A stretch of 24,994 nt of DNA from DAOTVS01 sp034436375 (GTDB lineage Bacteria > Chloroflexota > Anaerolineae > SpSt-313), in NCBI GenBank assembly GCA_034436375.1, contig DAOTVS010000291.1, positions 1-24,994 of the forward strand. The letters run 5' to 3'. Each line of letters begins with the position of its first letter. The stretch's first letter is position 1. The notes beneath the pieces were generated by a model. It was not told the origin of the DNA, made no database searches, and saw only the letters and a list, made by a program, of their open reading frames with translations. This document shows positions 14,416 through 22,887 of the stretch, one piece after another. Made by a program: the position numbers and the translations under genes.

Positions 14416-15762
14416 GTGGATCACGATGCGCCGGTGAGGGATCTGGAAGAGGCGCTGCAGAGCGTGCCGCTGATGGATGTGCACACACACCTGGATGCAG
14501 GGCACCTTTCAGCGCGCGGATTGCACGATATCCTACTCTATCACATGATGATCTCCGAGCTGGGGAGTGCGGGCTGCCCGAGCCAGGCCCGGCTTTCGGA
14601 GGAGCCCGGCGCGGCGGAGGTTGAAGGGCGGCTGCAGGAGGCCATCCCCTACTTGCCGCACATCCGCGGCACGAGCTGCGCCTGGGGGGCGCGCATGATC
14701 CTGCGCGACCTCTATGGCTGGGATGAGCCGGTGACGGCGGAGAATTGGCGCCGGGCGCACGCTGTGGTGCTTGAGCGCGCCCATGACCCGGCCTGGGCGC
14801 GGGAGGTGCTGCGGCGGGCGGGCGTGCGCCGCGCCTGCACTGAGCTGGCCCGCCGCGCACAGGGGCAGGCCGACGATATCCTCCACTATGCCCTGGAGTG
14901 GGCCTTTTTCACCCGCGCCCAGTGGGGCGTGAACGATATCCCCCTCTACGAACTCGAGCGCGCCTGGAATCAAGAGGAGCCGGGGGCGCCGCTGCCGGTG
15001 ACGATGGGCGGGGGCCGGCCGCCGCTCGCGCGCACCATCCGCACCGTGGCCGACGTCCACGCGGCCCTGGAGCACTATGTGACGCACATCCCCTATGGCC
15101 GGGTGCTGAGCACAGCCACGCACATCTCGACCGATATCAACTTGCGCGCCGTGACCGAGGCCGAGATGGCCGCCGCCCTCCAACGCCGTGATGCGGCCAC
15201 CCCCGCCGAGCGCGACATCTATGCCAGCTATATCCTCGAGGCGTTCCTGGCCGCGTTCTCGGCCCACGGTGACGAGATCGTCTACCAGTTCTCCTTTGGC
15301 GCCGAGCCCCTGCCTTTCGAGACGGGGTCCAAGCTGCGCCAGGAGACAATCTTCGAGGTGGCCGCGATCATGGCCCGTTACCCGCGCGTGCGCTTTCAGA
15401 TCTTCCTCGCCAGCGCCCACGCTAACCAGGCCCTCTGCACCCTGGCGCGCGAGCTGCCCAACGTGACCCTGGTGGGCTACTGGTGGCACAACTTCTTCCC
15501 CACCATCATGCGCCAGGTGATGAGCGAGCGGCTCGACATGCTGCCGCTTAACCGGCAGATTGGCTTTTTCAGCGACGCCTACTGCGTGGACTGGACCTAT
15601 GCCAAGGCAAAGCTGGTGCGCAAGCAGCTGGCGCAGGTGCTGGCGGACCGCGTGGCGCAGGGGCAATACACCATGCCCGAGGCGGTGGATATCGCGCGCA
15701 CGATCCTGTACGAGACGGGGCGCGAGGCGTTGGGTATGGAGCCGTCGGCGGCATTGACTTAG
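14416..15762 (+). CDS. Uronate isomerase (UxaC)-like amidohydrolase-superfamily protein
   Basis: 448 residues. GTG 14416 is chosen because GGAGGA (14405-14410) is 5 nt upstream; the longer frame from 14338 would translate the repeat arm. The metal motif LMDVHTHLDAGHLSARGLHDILLYH (19-43; His23, His25) is the uronate isomerase opener, and length fits UxaC (about 470). Further matches are LRDLYGW, ARYPRVRFQIFLASAHANQ (strand ending in the HxN type region), YWWHNFFPTIM and the terminal FFSDAYCVDWTYAKAKLVRKQL, which parallels the TDSRSF region of UxaC. UxaC interconverts glucuronate/galacturonate and fructuronate/tagaturonate. The sequence is divergent, so an isomerase or hydrolase for another acid sugar is possible. 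It is the last gene of the cluster. Confidence 0.8.
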   Translation: MDHDAPVRDLEEALQSVPLMDVHTHLDAGHLSARGLHDILLYHMMISELGSAGCPSQARLSEEPGAAEVEGRLQEAIPYLPHIRGTSCAWGARMILRDLYGWDEPVTAENWRRAHAVVLERAHDPAWAREVLRRAGVRRACTELARRAQGQADDILHYALEWAFFTRAQWGVNDIPLYELERAWNQEEPGAPLPVTMGGGRPPLARTIRTVADVHAALEHYVTHIPYGRVLSTATHISTDINLRAVTEAEMAAALQRRDAATPAERDIYASYILEAFLAAFSAHGDEIVYQFSFGAEPLPFETGSKLRQETIFEVAAIMARYPRVRFQIFLASAHANQALCTLARELPNVTLVGYWWHNFFPTIMRQVMSERLDMLPLNRQIGFFSDAYCVDWTYAKAKLVRKQLAQVLADRVAQGQYTMPEAVDIARTILYETGREALGMEPSAALT

Positions 15763-15774
15763 CTATGCACAGGA

Positions 15775-15906
15775 TCACTCTCTCACTCCCATCACCAGCA
15801 GGGTCGCCACGGCGGCGCCGTAGCGACCCTGCAGCCGGGGCAGCGCAAACCCGCGCCAGCCGATCTCCTCCCAGGGGTTGGAGAGGAGGGAGATCACCAC
15901 TGATGG
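15775..15906 (-). pseudogene. Remnant of a CPBP (CAAX-protease-like) membrane metalloprotease
   Basis: Read on the minus strand, codons from about 15906 down to 15793 give QPSVVISLLSNPWEEIGWRG then FALPRLQGRYGAAVATLLV. The EE-x3-R motif (SNPWEEIGWRG) is CPBP motif 1, and the following segment is the start of the next helix. Full proteins have about 200-300 residues with further HxxxN/D motifs; here both ends are lost and the frame stops after MGVRE. It is a decayed fragment lying between the catabolic cluster and a second decayed gene. Confidence 0.75.
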
Positions 15907-16199
15907 CTGCGATATATACGAGAGATGAGCGGACGTTTGGCAAATATCTCTCCAGGCCAGGCAGTTTCTTCGCCTCCTGGCCGCCTGATCCGGGTCCGAC
16001 ACGGTAGTATCTCCTGGCCATGCAAGAGATCGGAATCGTTCGTCAGGACATCAACATGAGGGCCATGGCTTTTATCCTGGATGCGCTGGCTCCTTCCATC
16101 CTTGCCGCCCTCTCTTCTCGCACCAAGGAGCCTCTCGATGACTCCAACAGGCCGGACCAGCCGTCTTTTTTATGAGTTGGTGGAAACAGTGGCCGGGCT

Positions 16200-16682
16200 T
16201 TGCGAGTGCTTGCTCACACCGCAAGCGGGGGCGGACCTCGAAGCTCGGATTTGCGCTGGCTGGAGGAGGTTCCCCGGGACCGGCCCGGGCTGCTGATTGC
16301 CGAGGGGGTGCTGCACTACCTGAGCGAAACGGAAGTGAAAGCACTCTTCAATGCGGTGGTCGCTCACTTTCCCGGCGGCCAGATGATCTTCGACATCTGC
16401 AATTCGTTCATTGTCAAAAGAGCAGGCTCGAACGTTGGGGGCACGGGCGCGACCTACAGGTGGGGCCTTGACGACCCTCAGGACATCAAGCAGCTTGAGC
16501 CCAAGCTTGAGTTGGTCAAGGAATTCAGGCCGAGCGAGTTGGTCGCGTTTTCCCGCTTCCCGCTATGGTGGCGCGCCCTTTTCCGCGTGCAGGAACTCAA
16601 CCCCACGCTGCGCAGGATGGAACGCATAGTCGTCTACCGGTATGGGAACACAAGCCCAGATTCACGATCCCGAGCAGGATGA
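16200..16682 (+). pseudogene. C-terminal part of a class I SAM methyltransferase (Tcmp/Ppm1 O-methyltransferase type)
   Basis: The open frame gives about 160 residues. From codon 15 on it matches the C-terminal half of this family: DLRWLEEVPRDRPGLLIAEG, then VLHYLSETEVKALFNAVVAH, FPGGQMIFDICNSF, and a tail RRMERIVVYRYG. The SAM-binding N-terminal half (GxGxD region) is absent, and the sequence upstream (16081-16199) is open in other frames but not recognisable. A truncated or frameshifted pseudogene is the best call; an intact gene would be about 270 residues. Neighbouring DNA (15763-16836) otherwise shows no gene, which suggests a decaying accessory segment. Confidence 0.7.
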
Positions 16683-16775
16683 AATACGCCGGGCTCTGCC
16701 TGTTGGCTATTCGTTCTCGCCTTTGAAACGGCCTTTGCCATCGGCGTGTTGACGGCCAGGGGGAGATAGCCCGAT

Positions 16776-16804
16776 TTGGGCAGGGGATACAGGTGCGCTA
16801 TAAT
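16776..16804 (+). promoter_or_regulatory. Promoter of azlCD
   Basis: TTGGGC (16776-16781), a 17-nt spacer and a perfect TATAAT (16799-16804). The predicted start near 16811 is 26 nt before the azlC ATG. The stretch 16683-16775 holds no recognisable gene. Confidence 0.7.
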
Positions 16805-16836
16805 CCGCACCAATCTGCTGCGCACGCTCTCGGTCC

Positions 16837-17598
16837 ATGAGCGAGTCCAGGGCCGGGGAAGGGGTCCCCTTGTCACAACGTTCCGAATTCCTGGCCGGCG
16901 TCCGGGCCGAGGCGCCGATCTTGCTGGGCGTGGCCCCGTTCGGCATGATCTACGGGGTGCTGGCGATCGGCGCCGGGCTGACGGCGGGCGCGTCGCAGGC
17001 CATGTCGGCCATTGTTTTCGCCGGCTCGGCGCAATTCGTCGGCGCCCAGCTCTTCCTGGCCGGCACACCGGGCGTCGTTATTGTCCTGACGACCTTCATC
17101 GTCAACCTGCGCCATGCCCTCTACAGCGCCTCGGTTGCGCCGCACCTCAAGCGCCTCGATTGGCGCTGGAAAGCGCTGCTGGCCTATCTCCTCACCGATG
17201 AGGCCTATGCGGTCGCCATTACCCACCTGGGCCGTCCGCCCTACTCCCCTGCCGCTGCGCAGCAGCGGCACTGGTATTTCCTGGGCGCGGGCCTGGCGCT
17301 CTGGCTCACCTGGCAGCTCAGCACTGCCGCCGGCATCGTGCTCGGCGCGCAGATCCCCGCCGGCTGGGCGCTGGATTTCACCCTGGCCCTCACCTTTATC
17401 GCTCTGGTCGTGCCCGCACTCAAGGACTGCCCCAGCATCGCCGCCGCGCTCACCGCTGGCCTCATCGCCGTCCTCGCCGCCGGTTGGCCCTACAAGCTGG
17501 GGTTGGTGGCCGCCGCTCTCAGTGGCATCGGCATGGGGCTGCTGCTGGAGGAGCGGCAGGCGCCCGCTTCCCAGCCGGCGCAGGAGAGCGTCTCATGA
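16837..17598 (+). CDS. azlC: AzlC-family branched-chain amino acid exporter, large subunit
   Basis: 253 residues from ATG 16837, which lacks a clear RBS; TTG 16870 is an alternative. AzlC hallmarks are FLAGVRAEAPILLGVAPFGMIYG (18-40), FAGSAQFVGAQL (61-72), FIVNLRHALYSASVAPHL (87-104) and LLAYLLTDEAYAVAI (114-128), followed by several hydrophobic helices (WYFLGAGLALWLTWQL, FTLALTFIALVVPAL, AALTAGLIAVLAAGW). With AzlD it forms an inner-membrane exporter for branched-chain amino acids and analogues such as 4-azaleucine. The TGA overlaps the azlD ATG (17595-17598), so the two subunits are translationally coupled. Confidence 0.95.
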   Translation: MSESRAGEGVPLSQRSEFLAGVRAEAPILLGVAPFGMIYGVLAIGAGLTAGASQAMSAIVFAGSAQFVGAQLFLAGTPGVVIVLTTFIVNLRHALYSASVAPHLKRLDWRWKALLAYLLTDEAYAVAITHLGRPPYSPAAAQQRHWYFLGAGLALWLTWQLSTAAGIVLGAQIPAGWALDFTLALTFIALVVPALKDCPSIAAALTAGLIAVLAAGWPYKLGLVAAALSGIGMGLLLEERQAPASQPAQESVS

Positions 17599-17909
17599 GC
17601 CCCTGGCTGATCCTGCTCGGCATGGGGGTTGTCACCTATCTCACCCGCCTCTCGCTCATCGCCCTTTTCGGCCGGCTTGCGGTGCCACCCATCATCGAGC
17701 GGGCCCTGCGCTTTGTGCCGCCGGCTGTGCTCTCGGCAATCATCTTCCCCGAGCTGCTGCGCCCCGCCGGCGCCTTCGACCTCTCCCTCGGCAACGTGCG
17801 CCTGCTGGCCGGCATCCTGGCCATTCTCGTCGCCTGGCGCACGCGCAACGTCTTACTCACTATCGGGGCCGGCATGGTCGCACTGTGGGTGCTGAGGGCG
17901 ATCATCTAG
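17595..17909 (+). CDS. azlD: AzlD-family exporter small subunit
   Basis: 104 residues, the usual size, starting at ATG 17595 inside the azlC stop. Four hydrophobic segments are visible: WLILLGMGVVTYLTRLSLIALF, IIERALRFVPPAVLSAIIFPELL, VRLLAGILAILVAW and NVLLTIGAGMVALWVLRAII. The TYLTR motif and FVPPAVLSAI are typical of AzlD/BrnF-like subunits. It is needed with AzlC for export. The gene ends the operon; no terminator was seen. Confidence 0.93.
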   Translation: MSPWLILLGMGVVTYLTRLSLIALFGRLAVPPIIERALRFVPPAVLSAIIFPELLRPAGAFDLSLGNVRLLAGILAILVAWRTRNVLLTIGAGMVALWVLRAII

Positions 17910-17990
17910 GCACAGCGGCATGCGGATAGGCGGCCAATTGCTGGGGACCTATGGGCAGAGGCTCCCTTCGCAAGCCTCAGCCAAATTCTC

Positions 17991-18019
17991 TTGACGCCGT
18001 CAGGAATTCGTCGTACAAT
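17991..18019 (+). promoter_or_regulatory. Promoter upstream of lhr
   Basis: TTGACG (17991-17996), a 17-nt spacer, TACAAT (18014-18019). It predicts a leader of about 260 nt before lhr. Within 17910-18288 I see no convincing gene, but a CCCAGTT/AACTGGG stem lies at 18209-18237 and heptamer repeats follow. Confidence 0.75.
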
Positions 18020-18246
18020 GCAGAACAAATGAGCTATTCGCACGAGTTCCCAAAATGCATGCAGGGCTGGCGCAGCGCTCTGCCGAGCGACCTCGGACCG
18101 GTGCGGTGCGCACTGGCCGGGCATTCCGTTTGCAGTGGTCTTTATGCGGAACGAACCCATTTTGCATCCCTGGCTACGGCACGCATAATAGCTCTTGGCC
18201 CCGCTCTGGCCCAGTTCCGGTTCCACGGCCAACTGGGATAGCAGGC

Positions 18247-18274
18247 ATTATGTATTACGCGTTACGGATTACGA
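18247..18274. repeat. ATTACGN heptamer repeats before lhr
   Basis: Four 7-bp units: ATTATGT, ATTACGC, GTTACGG, ATTACGA. They end 5 bp before the GGAGG of lhr. They are the same style as the arrays at 2241-2261 and 12048-12075, but I found no inverted partner. Confidence 0.8.
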
Positions 18275-18288
18275 GTCCCGGAGGCGCC

Positions 18289-21200
18289 TTGACTGCACTC
18301 GAGCACTTTTCCGCGCCCGTCCGCGCCTGGTTTGAGGCGACGTTCGGCCGGCCGACGCGCGCCCAGGAGCTGGGCTGGCCGGCCATCCAGCGCGGCGAGC
18401 ATACGCTGATCCTCTCGCCCACCGGCTCGGGCAAGACGTTGGCGGCCTTTTTGTGGGCCATCGACCGGCTCTTCACCGAGGCGGCTGCTCAGGGTGCGCC
18501 CAAGGGCGTGCGCCTGCTCTACATCTCGCCCCTCAAGGCGCTGAACAACGACATCGAGCGCAACCTGCGCGTGCCCCTCGCCGGCGTGCGCGAGGCGGCC
18601 GTGGCCCAGGGCATCGCCCTGCCCGAGCTGCGCGTGGCCGTGCGCACTGGCGATACCCCCGGCCATGTGCGCCTGGGCATGGTCAAAAAGCCCCCGCACA
18701 TCCTCATCACCACCCCCGAGTCGCTCTACCTGATCCTCACCAGCACCCAGGCCCGCCAGATGCTGCGCACTGTGCGCACGGTGATCGTGGATGAGATTCA
18801 CACCGTCGCCGGCAACAAGCGCGGCGTGCACCTGGCCCTCTCGCTGGAGCGGCTGGCCCACCTCGCCGATGGTGGTCCCGTGCAGCGCATCGGCCTCTCC
18901 GCCACCCAGCGCCCTCTGGAGGAGGTCGCCCGCTTCCTGGGCGGCCAGGAGTGGCAGGGCGAGGGGGATGCGCGCTCCCTTGCGCCCCGCCCGGTCGCCA
19001 TTGTGGACGCAGGCCTGCAGAAGAGCATTGAACTGCAGGTGAGGACGGTCGTGAATGATTTCCGCGCGCTGGGGGGCTCGGTCTGGCCGGCTATCGAGGC
19101 TCAGGTGGCCGATGAGATCCGCGCCCACCGCACCACGCTGGTCTTTTGCAACGGCCGCCGCCAGGCCGAGCGCATCGCCGGGCACCTGAGCCAGGAGCAG
19201 GGCCTGCCTGGCATCCGCGCCCATCACGGCAGCATGTCGCGCGAGGCCCGCTTCCAGATGGAGGGCGACCTCAAAGAGGGCAAGCTGCCTGCCCTGGTCG
19301 GCACCAGCTCGCTGGAGCTGGGCATCGACATCGGCTCGGTGGACCTGGTGGTGCAGGTCCAGTCGCCCAAGGGGGTGGCGCGGGGGCTGCAGCGCGTGGG
19401 GCGCTCGGGCCACCTGGTGGGGCAGACCAGCGTGGGCCACATCTACGCCACGCACCGCGAGGACCTGATGGAGGCGGCGGCAGTCGCGGGGGCCATGCTG
19501 CGCGGCGAGGTCGAGCCCACCCACGTGCCCGAGAACTGCCTCGATGTGCTCGCCCAGCAGATCGTGGCCATGGTGAGCGTGGAAGATTGGTCCGCCTCGG
19601 CCCTCTATGACCTGGTGCGCCAGAGCGCGCCCTACAAAGACCTGCCCCTGAGCGCCTACCACGAGGTGCTCGCCATGCTCAGCGGCAAGTACCCGCGCGA
19701 GGCCTTTCGCGAGCTGCGGGCGCGCCTCGATTGGGACCGCGCCGCCGACAAACTCAGCGCCCTCCCCGGCAGCCGCTTCCTGGCCACGCTGAACGGCGGC
19801 ACCATCGCCGACCGCGGCGCCTTCGGCGCCTACCTCAAGGATGGCAAGACGCGCATCGGCGAGCTGGACGAGGAGTTTGTTTTCGAGCGGCGCGTGGGCG
19901 ACGTGTTCACCCTGGGCACCCACTCCTGGCGCATCGTGCAGATCACCGACGACCGTGTGATCCTCGACGACGGCTCCGGCGGGCTGCCCATGGTGCCCTT
20001 TTGGAAGGGCGATATCGCCTGGCGCGATTACGATCTGGGCGTGACGGTGGGGCGCTTTCGCCGCCAGGTGGCCGAGCGCATCAACGACCCCCGAGCCGCC
20101 CAGTGGCTGCGCGAGAACTTTTGCCTCGACGAGAACTCGGCCCAGAACGTGCTGCACTACGTGCGCGATCAGCTCGAGGCCTCCGGCGCTATCTCATCGG
20201 ACCGCACGGTGCTGGTAGAGCTTTTCAGCGACCCGGTCGGCGACCGCCGCATCGTGGTGCACTCGCCTTTTGGCGGGCGCGTCAATGCCGCCTGGGCGCT
20301 GGCCCTCACCTCCGCCTTTCGCGAGCGCACCCATACCACGCCCGAGGTGCGCACCAACGATGACGGCATCCTGCTACGCTTCCCCGATGCCGACCAGGAC
20401 CCGCCCCTCGACCTGGTGACCCAGATGCCGCCCGAGGAGGCCCGCGAGCGCATCCTCGCCGAGCTGCCCGATTCGGCCCTCTTCGGCGCCCAGTTCCGCC
20501 AGAACGCGGCCCGCGCCCTGCTCATGCCCCGCTCCAAGGGGCGCCACCGCACGCCCTTCTGGCTGCAGCGTCTCAAAGCCAAGGATCTGCTGGCCACGAC
20601 CCGCCAGTTCGATCGCTTTCCCATCCTGGTGGAGACCTACCGCGACTGCCTGCGCGAAGTGCTGGACCTGGAGCACCTGCTGGAGGTCCTGGGCGGCATC
20701 CGGGAGGGGCGCATTGCCGTCGTGGCCAGCGAGCGCGCCGTCCCCTCGCCCGCTGCCATGAGCCTGCTCTACGATTTCGTGGGCATCTACATGTACGAGT
20801 GGGACCAGCCCAAGGCCGAGCGGCAGTTGCAGGCCCTGGCCGTGAACCGCGATCTGCTGCAGGACCTGCTCAAGGACGTTTCGCTGGCCGATCTGATCAA
20901 GCCCGAGGCGGTCGCGCAGGTCGAGTCGCACCTGCAGCATGCCGCGCCGGACCGCCGCGCCCGCTCGGCAAACGAGCTGCTGGTGGTGCTGCGCGACCTG
21001 GGCGACCTGAGCACCGAGGAGCTGTTCACCCGCGCTCTGGCCGAGGGCCCGCAGTGGCTGGCCGAGATTTCGGCGGCGGGGCGCATCATCGAGCGGCAGA
21101 TTCCTACGTCCGGCGGCCCCGTGCAGCGCTGGGTGCTCGCCGAGGAGGCGGGTACCTATGCCCGCGCGTTTGGCGCGGACCCCATTGGGGGGTCAGGTCT

Positions 21201-22857
21201 TAGACCTGCCCCTACCGGCGCCATCGAGCCCGATCTCATCGACCGCGCCCGCGTGGCCCTGCTGCAGCGGCTACTCGCCTCCCGCGGGCCGTTGACCCTG
21301 GCCGAGATCACGGCCCGTTATGCCTTCCCGGAGGATTGGCTGCGCGCCACCCTGGCTGCCTGGAGCGAGGAAGGCCGCCTCGCCCATGGCCGGCTCGTCG
21401 GCACCGGCGGTGAGGAGCAGTGGTGCGACCGCCGGAACCTGGAGCAGGTCCACCGCCGCACGTTGACCCTGCTGCGGCGCGAGATCCAGCCGGTGCCCCT
21501 GCCCAGTTATGCCGATTTCCTCTTCCGCTGGCAGCATATCCACCCCGATGCGCGCCTGCCCCAGGCCGATGGCGTCCGTCGCGCTCTCCAGCAGCTGCGC
21601 GCTCTGCCCGCGCCGGCCCTGCTGTGGGAGCGCGACTTGCTGCCGGCGCGCGTCCACGGCTTCCGCCCAGGCGAGCTCGATGCCCTCTGCCAGAGCGGTG
21701 AGCTGGCGTGGGTGGGCTTGGGCACTGGCCGCCCCGCCCATCTGCGGGCGCGCTTTCTCTTTCGCGGCGAGGGCGCTTCGTACCTGGCAGGCAGAGACCT
21801 GTCAGGTCTATCCGAGCCCCTCAGCGAGCCCGCGCAAAAGGTGCTGGCCTGTCTGCGCAGCGAGGGCGCCTGCTTCACCCGTGATCTGGAGTTGGGCGTC
21901 CAGTTGCGTGGCGAGGCCTTGGCGGGGGCGTTGGTTGAGCTGGTGGCTCGCGGCCTGATCACCAACGATGCCCTGCGCGCCCTGCACGAGCTGGTACACT
22001 TCCGCCCGGCAACCGGCACCCAAGAGCGGCGGCCCTTTAGCAGCCTGGAGGCGCAGCTCGCCGAACGCCTGGGCCCCCGTGAGCGGCCCCTCAATCCGCG
22101 CGAGCGCCTACCGGGGCGCATGCGCGAGGCCCGCCGGGTTGCCGCCCACCGCGCGCTGGCGACGGCGCAGTGGGTGGGGCGTTGGTCTCTGGTGCAGCGC
22201 ATGGGCTTCTGGGGCGCGGACGTGGCGCCGGAGGAGCAATTGGCCCGTTGGGCGCGGCAGCTCCTCAGCCGCTATGGCATCGTCTCGCGCGAGTGCCTGC
22301 TGCGCGAGGATATACCCTGGGCGTGGGACACGCTCTACGAGTACCTGCAGGCGCTGGAGATGCGCGGCGAGGTGCGGCGCGGCTATTTTGTGCAGGGGCT
22401 AGGGGGCGCACAGTTCGCCCTGCCCGAGGCCGTGGAGCGCCTGCGTGAGGCCCATGCCCGCCAGACGGCCGGCGACGAGTCGCTCGTTGTCGTCAACGCC
22501 TGGGACCCGACCTGGTTCGTGGGCGGCCTCCTCTGTGAGGGGCTGCATGCCGCGGATGGCTCGCCCCTGGCCCTGGCCCGCAACCCCGCCTCGTATGCCG
22601 TCCTGCAGCGTGGGCGGCCCCTATTGTTCCTGGAGCGCCGGGGCAAGGCCATCACTGTGCCCGTGGGCGTGGAGGAGGGTTTGCTCATCTCGGCCCTGCG
22701 CGCCGCCAATGCGGCCATCACGGGGCGGTTGGGCCGCCGCCGCCTGTCTGTGGAGACCTGGAACGGCGCGCCCATCCTTGGGAGCCCAGGGCAATCCATT
22801 TTGGAGACCCTCGGCGCCTACCCGCACCCGCCTGTGCTCGAGTGGCCCAGTCTGTAG
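18289..22857 (+). CDS. lhr: Lhr-type ATP-dependent helicase, full length
   Basis: 1522 residues. TTG 18289 is chosen because GGAGG (18280-18284) is 4 nt before it and the protein then starts at the conserved F-x-x-P-V-R-x-W-F region; an earlier in-frame ATG at 18055 would translate non-conserved leader. Helicase motifs are RPTRAQELGWPAI (Q-like), SPTGSGKT (43-50, Walker A), VDEIHTVAGNKRG (167-179, DEIH), LSATQRPLEEV (203-213), LVFCNGRRQAERIAG, HHGSMSREARFQMEG, GTSSLELGIDIG and QRVGRSGH. The winged-helix and Lhr-core domains follow, then a long C-terminal region, so this is the full Lhr/Lhr-CTD form (about 1500 residues). Lhr is a 3'-5' DNA/RNA-DNA helicase with repair roles; E. coli Lhr-CTD also has uracil-DNA glycosylase activity. 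Two palindromes sit in frame in the C-terminal half. Confidence 0.96.
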   Translation: MTALEHFSAPVRAWFEATFGRPTRAQELGWPAIQRGEHTLILSPTGSGKTLAAFLWAIDRLFTEAAAQGAPKGVRLLYISPLKALNNDIERNLRVPLAGVREAAVAQGIALPELRVAVRTGDTPGHVRLGMVKKPPHILITTPESLYLILTSTQARQMLRTVRTVIVDEIHTVAGNKRGVHLALSLERLAHLADGGPVQRIGLSATQRPLEEVARFLGGQEWQGEGDARSLAPRPVAIVDAGLQKSIELQVRTVVNDFRALGGSVWPAIEAQVADEIRAHRTTLVFCNGRRQAERIAGHLSQEQGLPGIRAHHGSMSREARFQMEGDLKEGKLPALVGTSSLELGIDIGSVDLVVQVQSPKGVARGLQRVGRSGHLVGQTSVGHIYATHREDLMEAAAVAGAMLRGEVEPTHVPENCLDVLAQQIVAMVSVEDWSASALYDLVRQSAPYKDLPLSAYHEVLAMLSGKYPREAFRELRARLDWDRAADKLSALPGSRFLATLNGGTIADRGAFGAYLKDGKTRIGELDEEFVFERRVGDVFTLGTHSWRIVQITDDRVILDDGSGGLPMVPFWKGDIAWRDYDLGVTVGRFRRQVAERINDPRAAQWLRENFCLDENSAQNVLHYVRDQLEASGAISSDRTVLVELFSDPVGDRRIVVHSPFGGRVNAAWALALTSAFRERTHTTPEVRTNDDGILLRFPDADQDPPLDLVTQMPPEEARERILAELPDSALFGAQFRQNAARALLMPRSKGRHRTPFWLQRLKAKDLLATTRQFDRFPILVETYRDCLREVLDLEHLLEVLGGIREGRIAVVASERAVPSPAAMSLLYDFVGIYMYEWDQPKAERQLQALAVNRDLLQDLLKDVSLADLIKPEAVAQVESHLQHAAPDRRARSANELLVVLRDLGDLSTEELFTRALAEGPQWLAEISAAGRIIERQIPTSGGPVQRWVLAEEAGTYARAFGADPIGGSGLRPAPTGAIEPDLIDRARVALLQRLLASRGPLTLAEITARYAFPEDWLRATLAAWSEEGRLAHGRLVGTGGEEQWCDRRNLEQVHRRTLTLLRREIQPVPLPSYADFLFRWQHIHPDARLPQADGVRRALQQLRALPAPALLWERDLLPARVHGFRPGELDALCQSGELAWVGLGTGRPAHLRARFLFRGEGASYLAGRDLSGLSEPLSEPAQKVLACLRSEGACFTRDLELGVQLRGEALAGALVELVARGLITNDALRALHELVHFRPATGTQERRPFSSLEAQLAERLGPRERPLNPRERLPGRMREARRVAAHRALATAQWVGRWSLVQRMGFWGADVAPEEQLARWARQLLSRYGIVSRECLLREDIPWAWDTLYEYLQALEMRGEVRRGYFVQGLGGAQFALPEAVERLREAHARQTAGDESLVVVNAWDPTWFVGGLLCEGLHAADGSPLALARNPASYAVLQRGRPLLFLERRGKAITVPVGVEEGLLISALRAANAAITGRLGRRRLSVETWNGAPILGSPGQSILETLGAYPHPPVLEWPSL
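21194..21208. repeat. In-frame palindrome in lhr, copy 1
   Basis: CAGGTCT-T-AGACCTG, flanked by GGGGGGT and CCCCTAC. It encodes GGSGLRPAPTG near residue 969. The reverse strand of this region (GTAGGGGCAGGTCT) resembles the intergenic palindrome at 8159-8187 (GTAGGGGCAGATCT). Confidence 0.8.
21795..21809. repeat. In-frame palindrome in lhr, copy 2
   Basis: AGACCTG-T-CAGGTCT, the same half-site as copy 1 with the halves swapped, near residue 1169 (GRDLSGLSEPL). The reading frame is kept. Confidence 0.8.
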
Positions 22858-22887
22858 GACCGGTCCCTCCCTTGCCCTTCCTCTATA

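Noticed and set aside
16020..16178. 52-residue ORF before the methyltransferase remnant
   Set aside because: No RBS and no family resemblance; it lies in decayed DNA.
16691..16770. Short hydrophobic frame reading WLFVLAFETAFAIGVL
   Set aside because: Possibly the tail of a lost membrane protein, but it is too short and has no start or partner sequence.
18029..18241. 70-residue ORF just after the lhr promoter
   Set aside because: No RBS, no recognisable domain, and the ATG is almost at the predicted transcription start. A leaderless small gene cannot be excluded.
18262..20157. 631-residue open frame on the minus strand opposite lhr
   Set aside because: It is antisense to the helicase core with no family features; the lhr frame has all helicase motifs. 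Long antisense frames are expected at this GC content.
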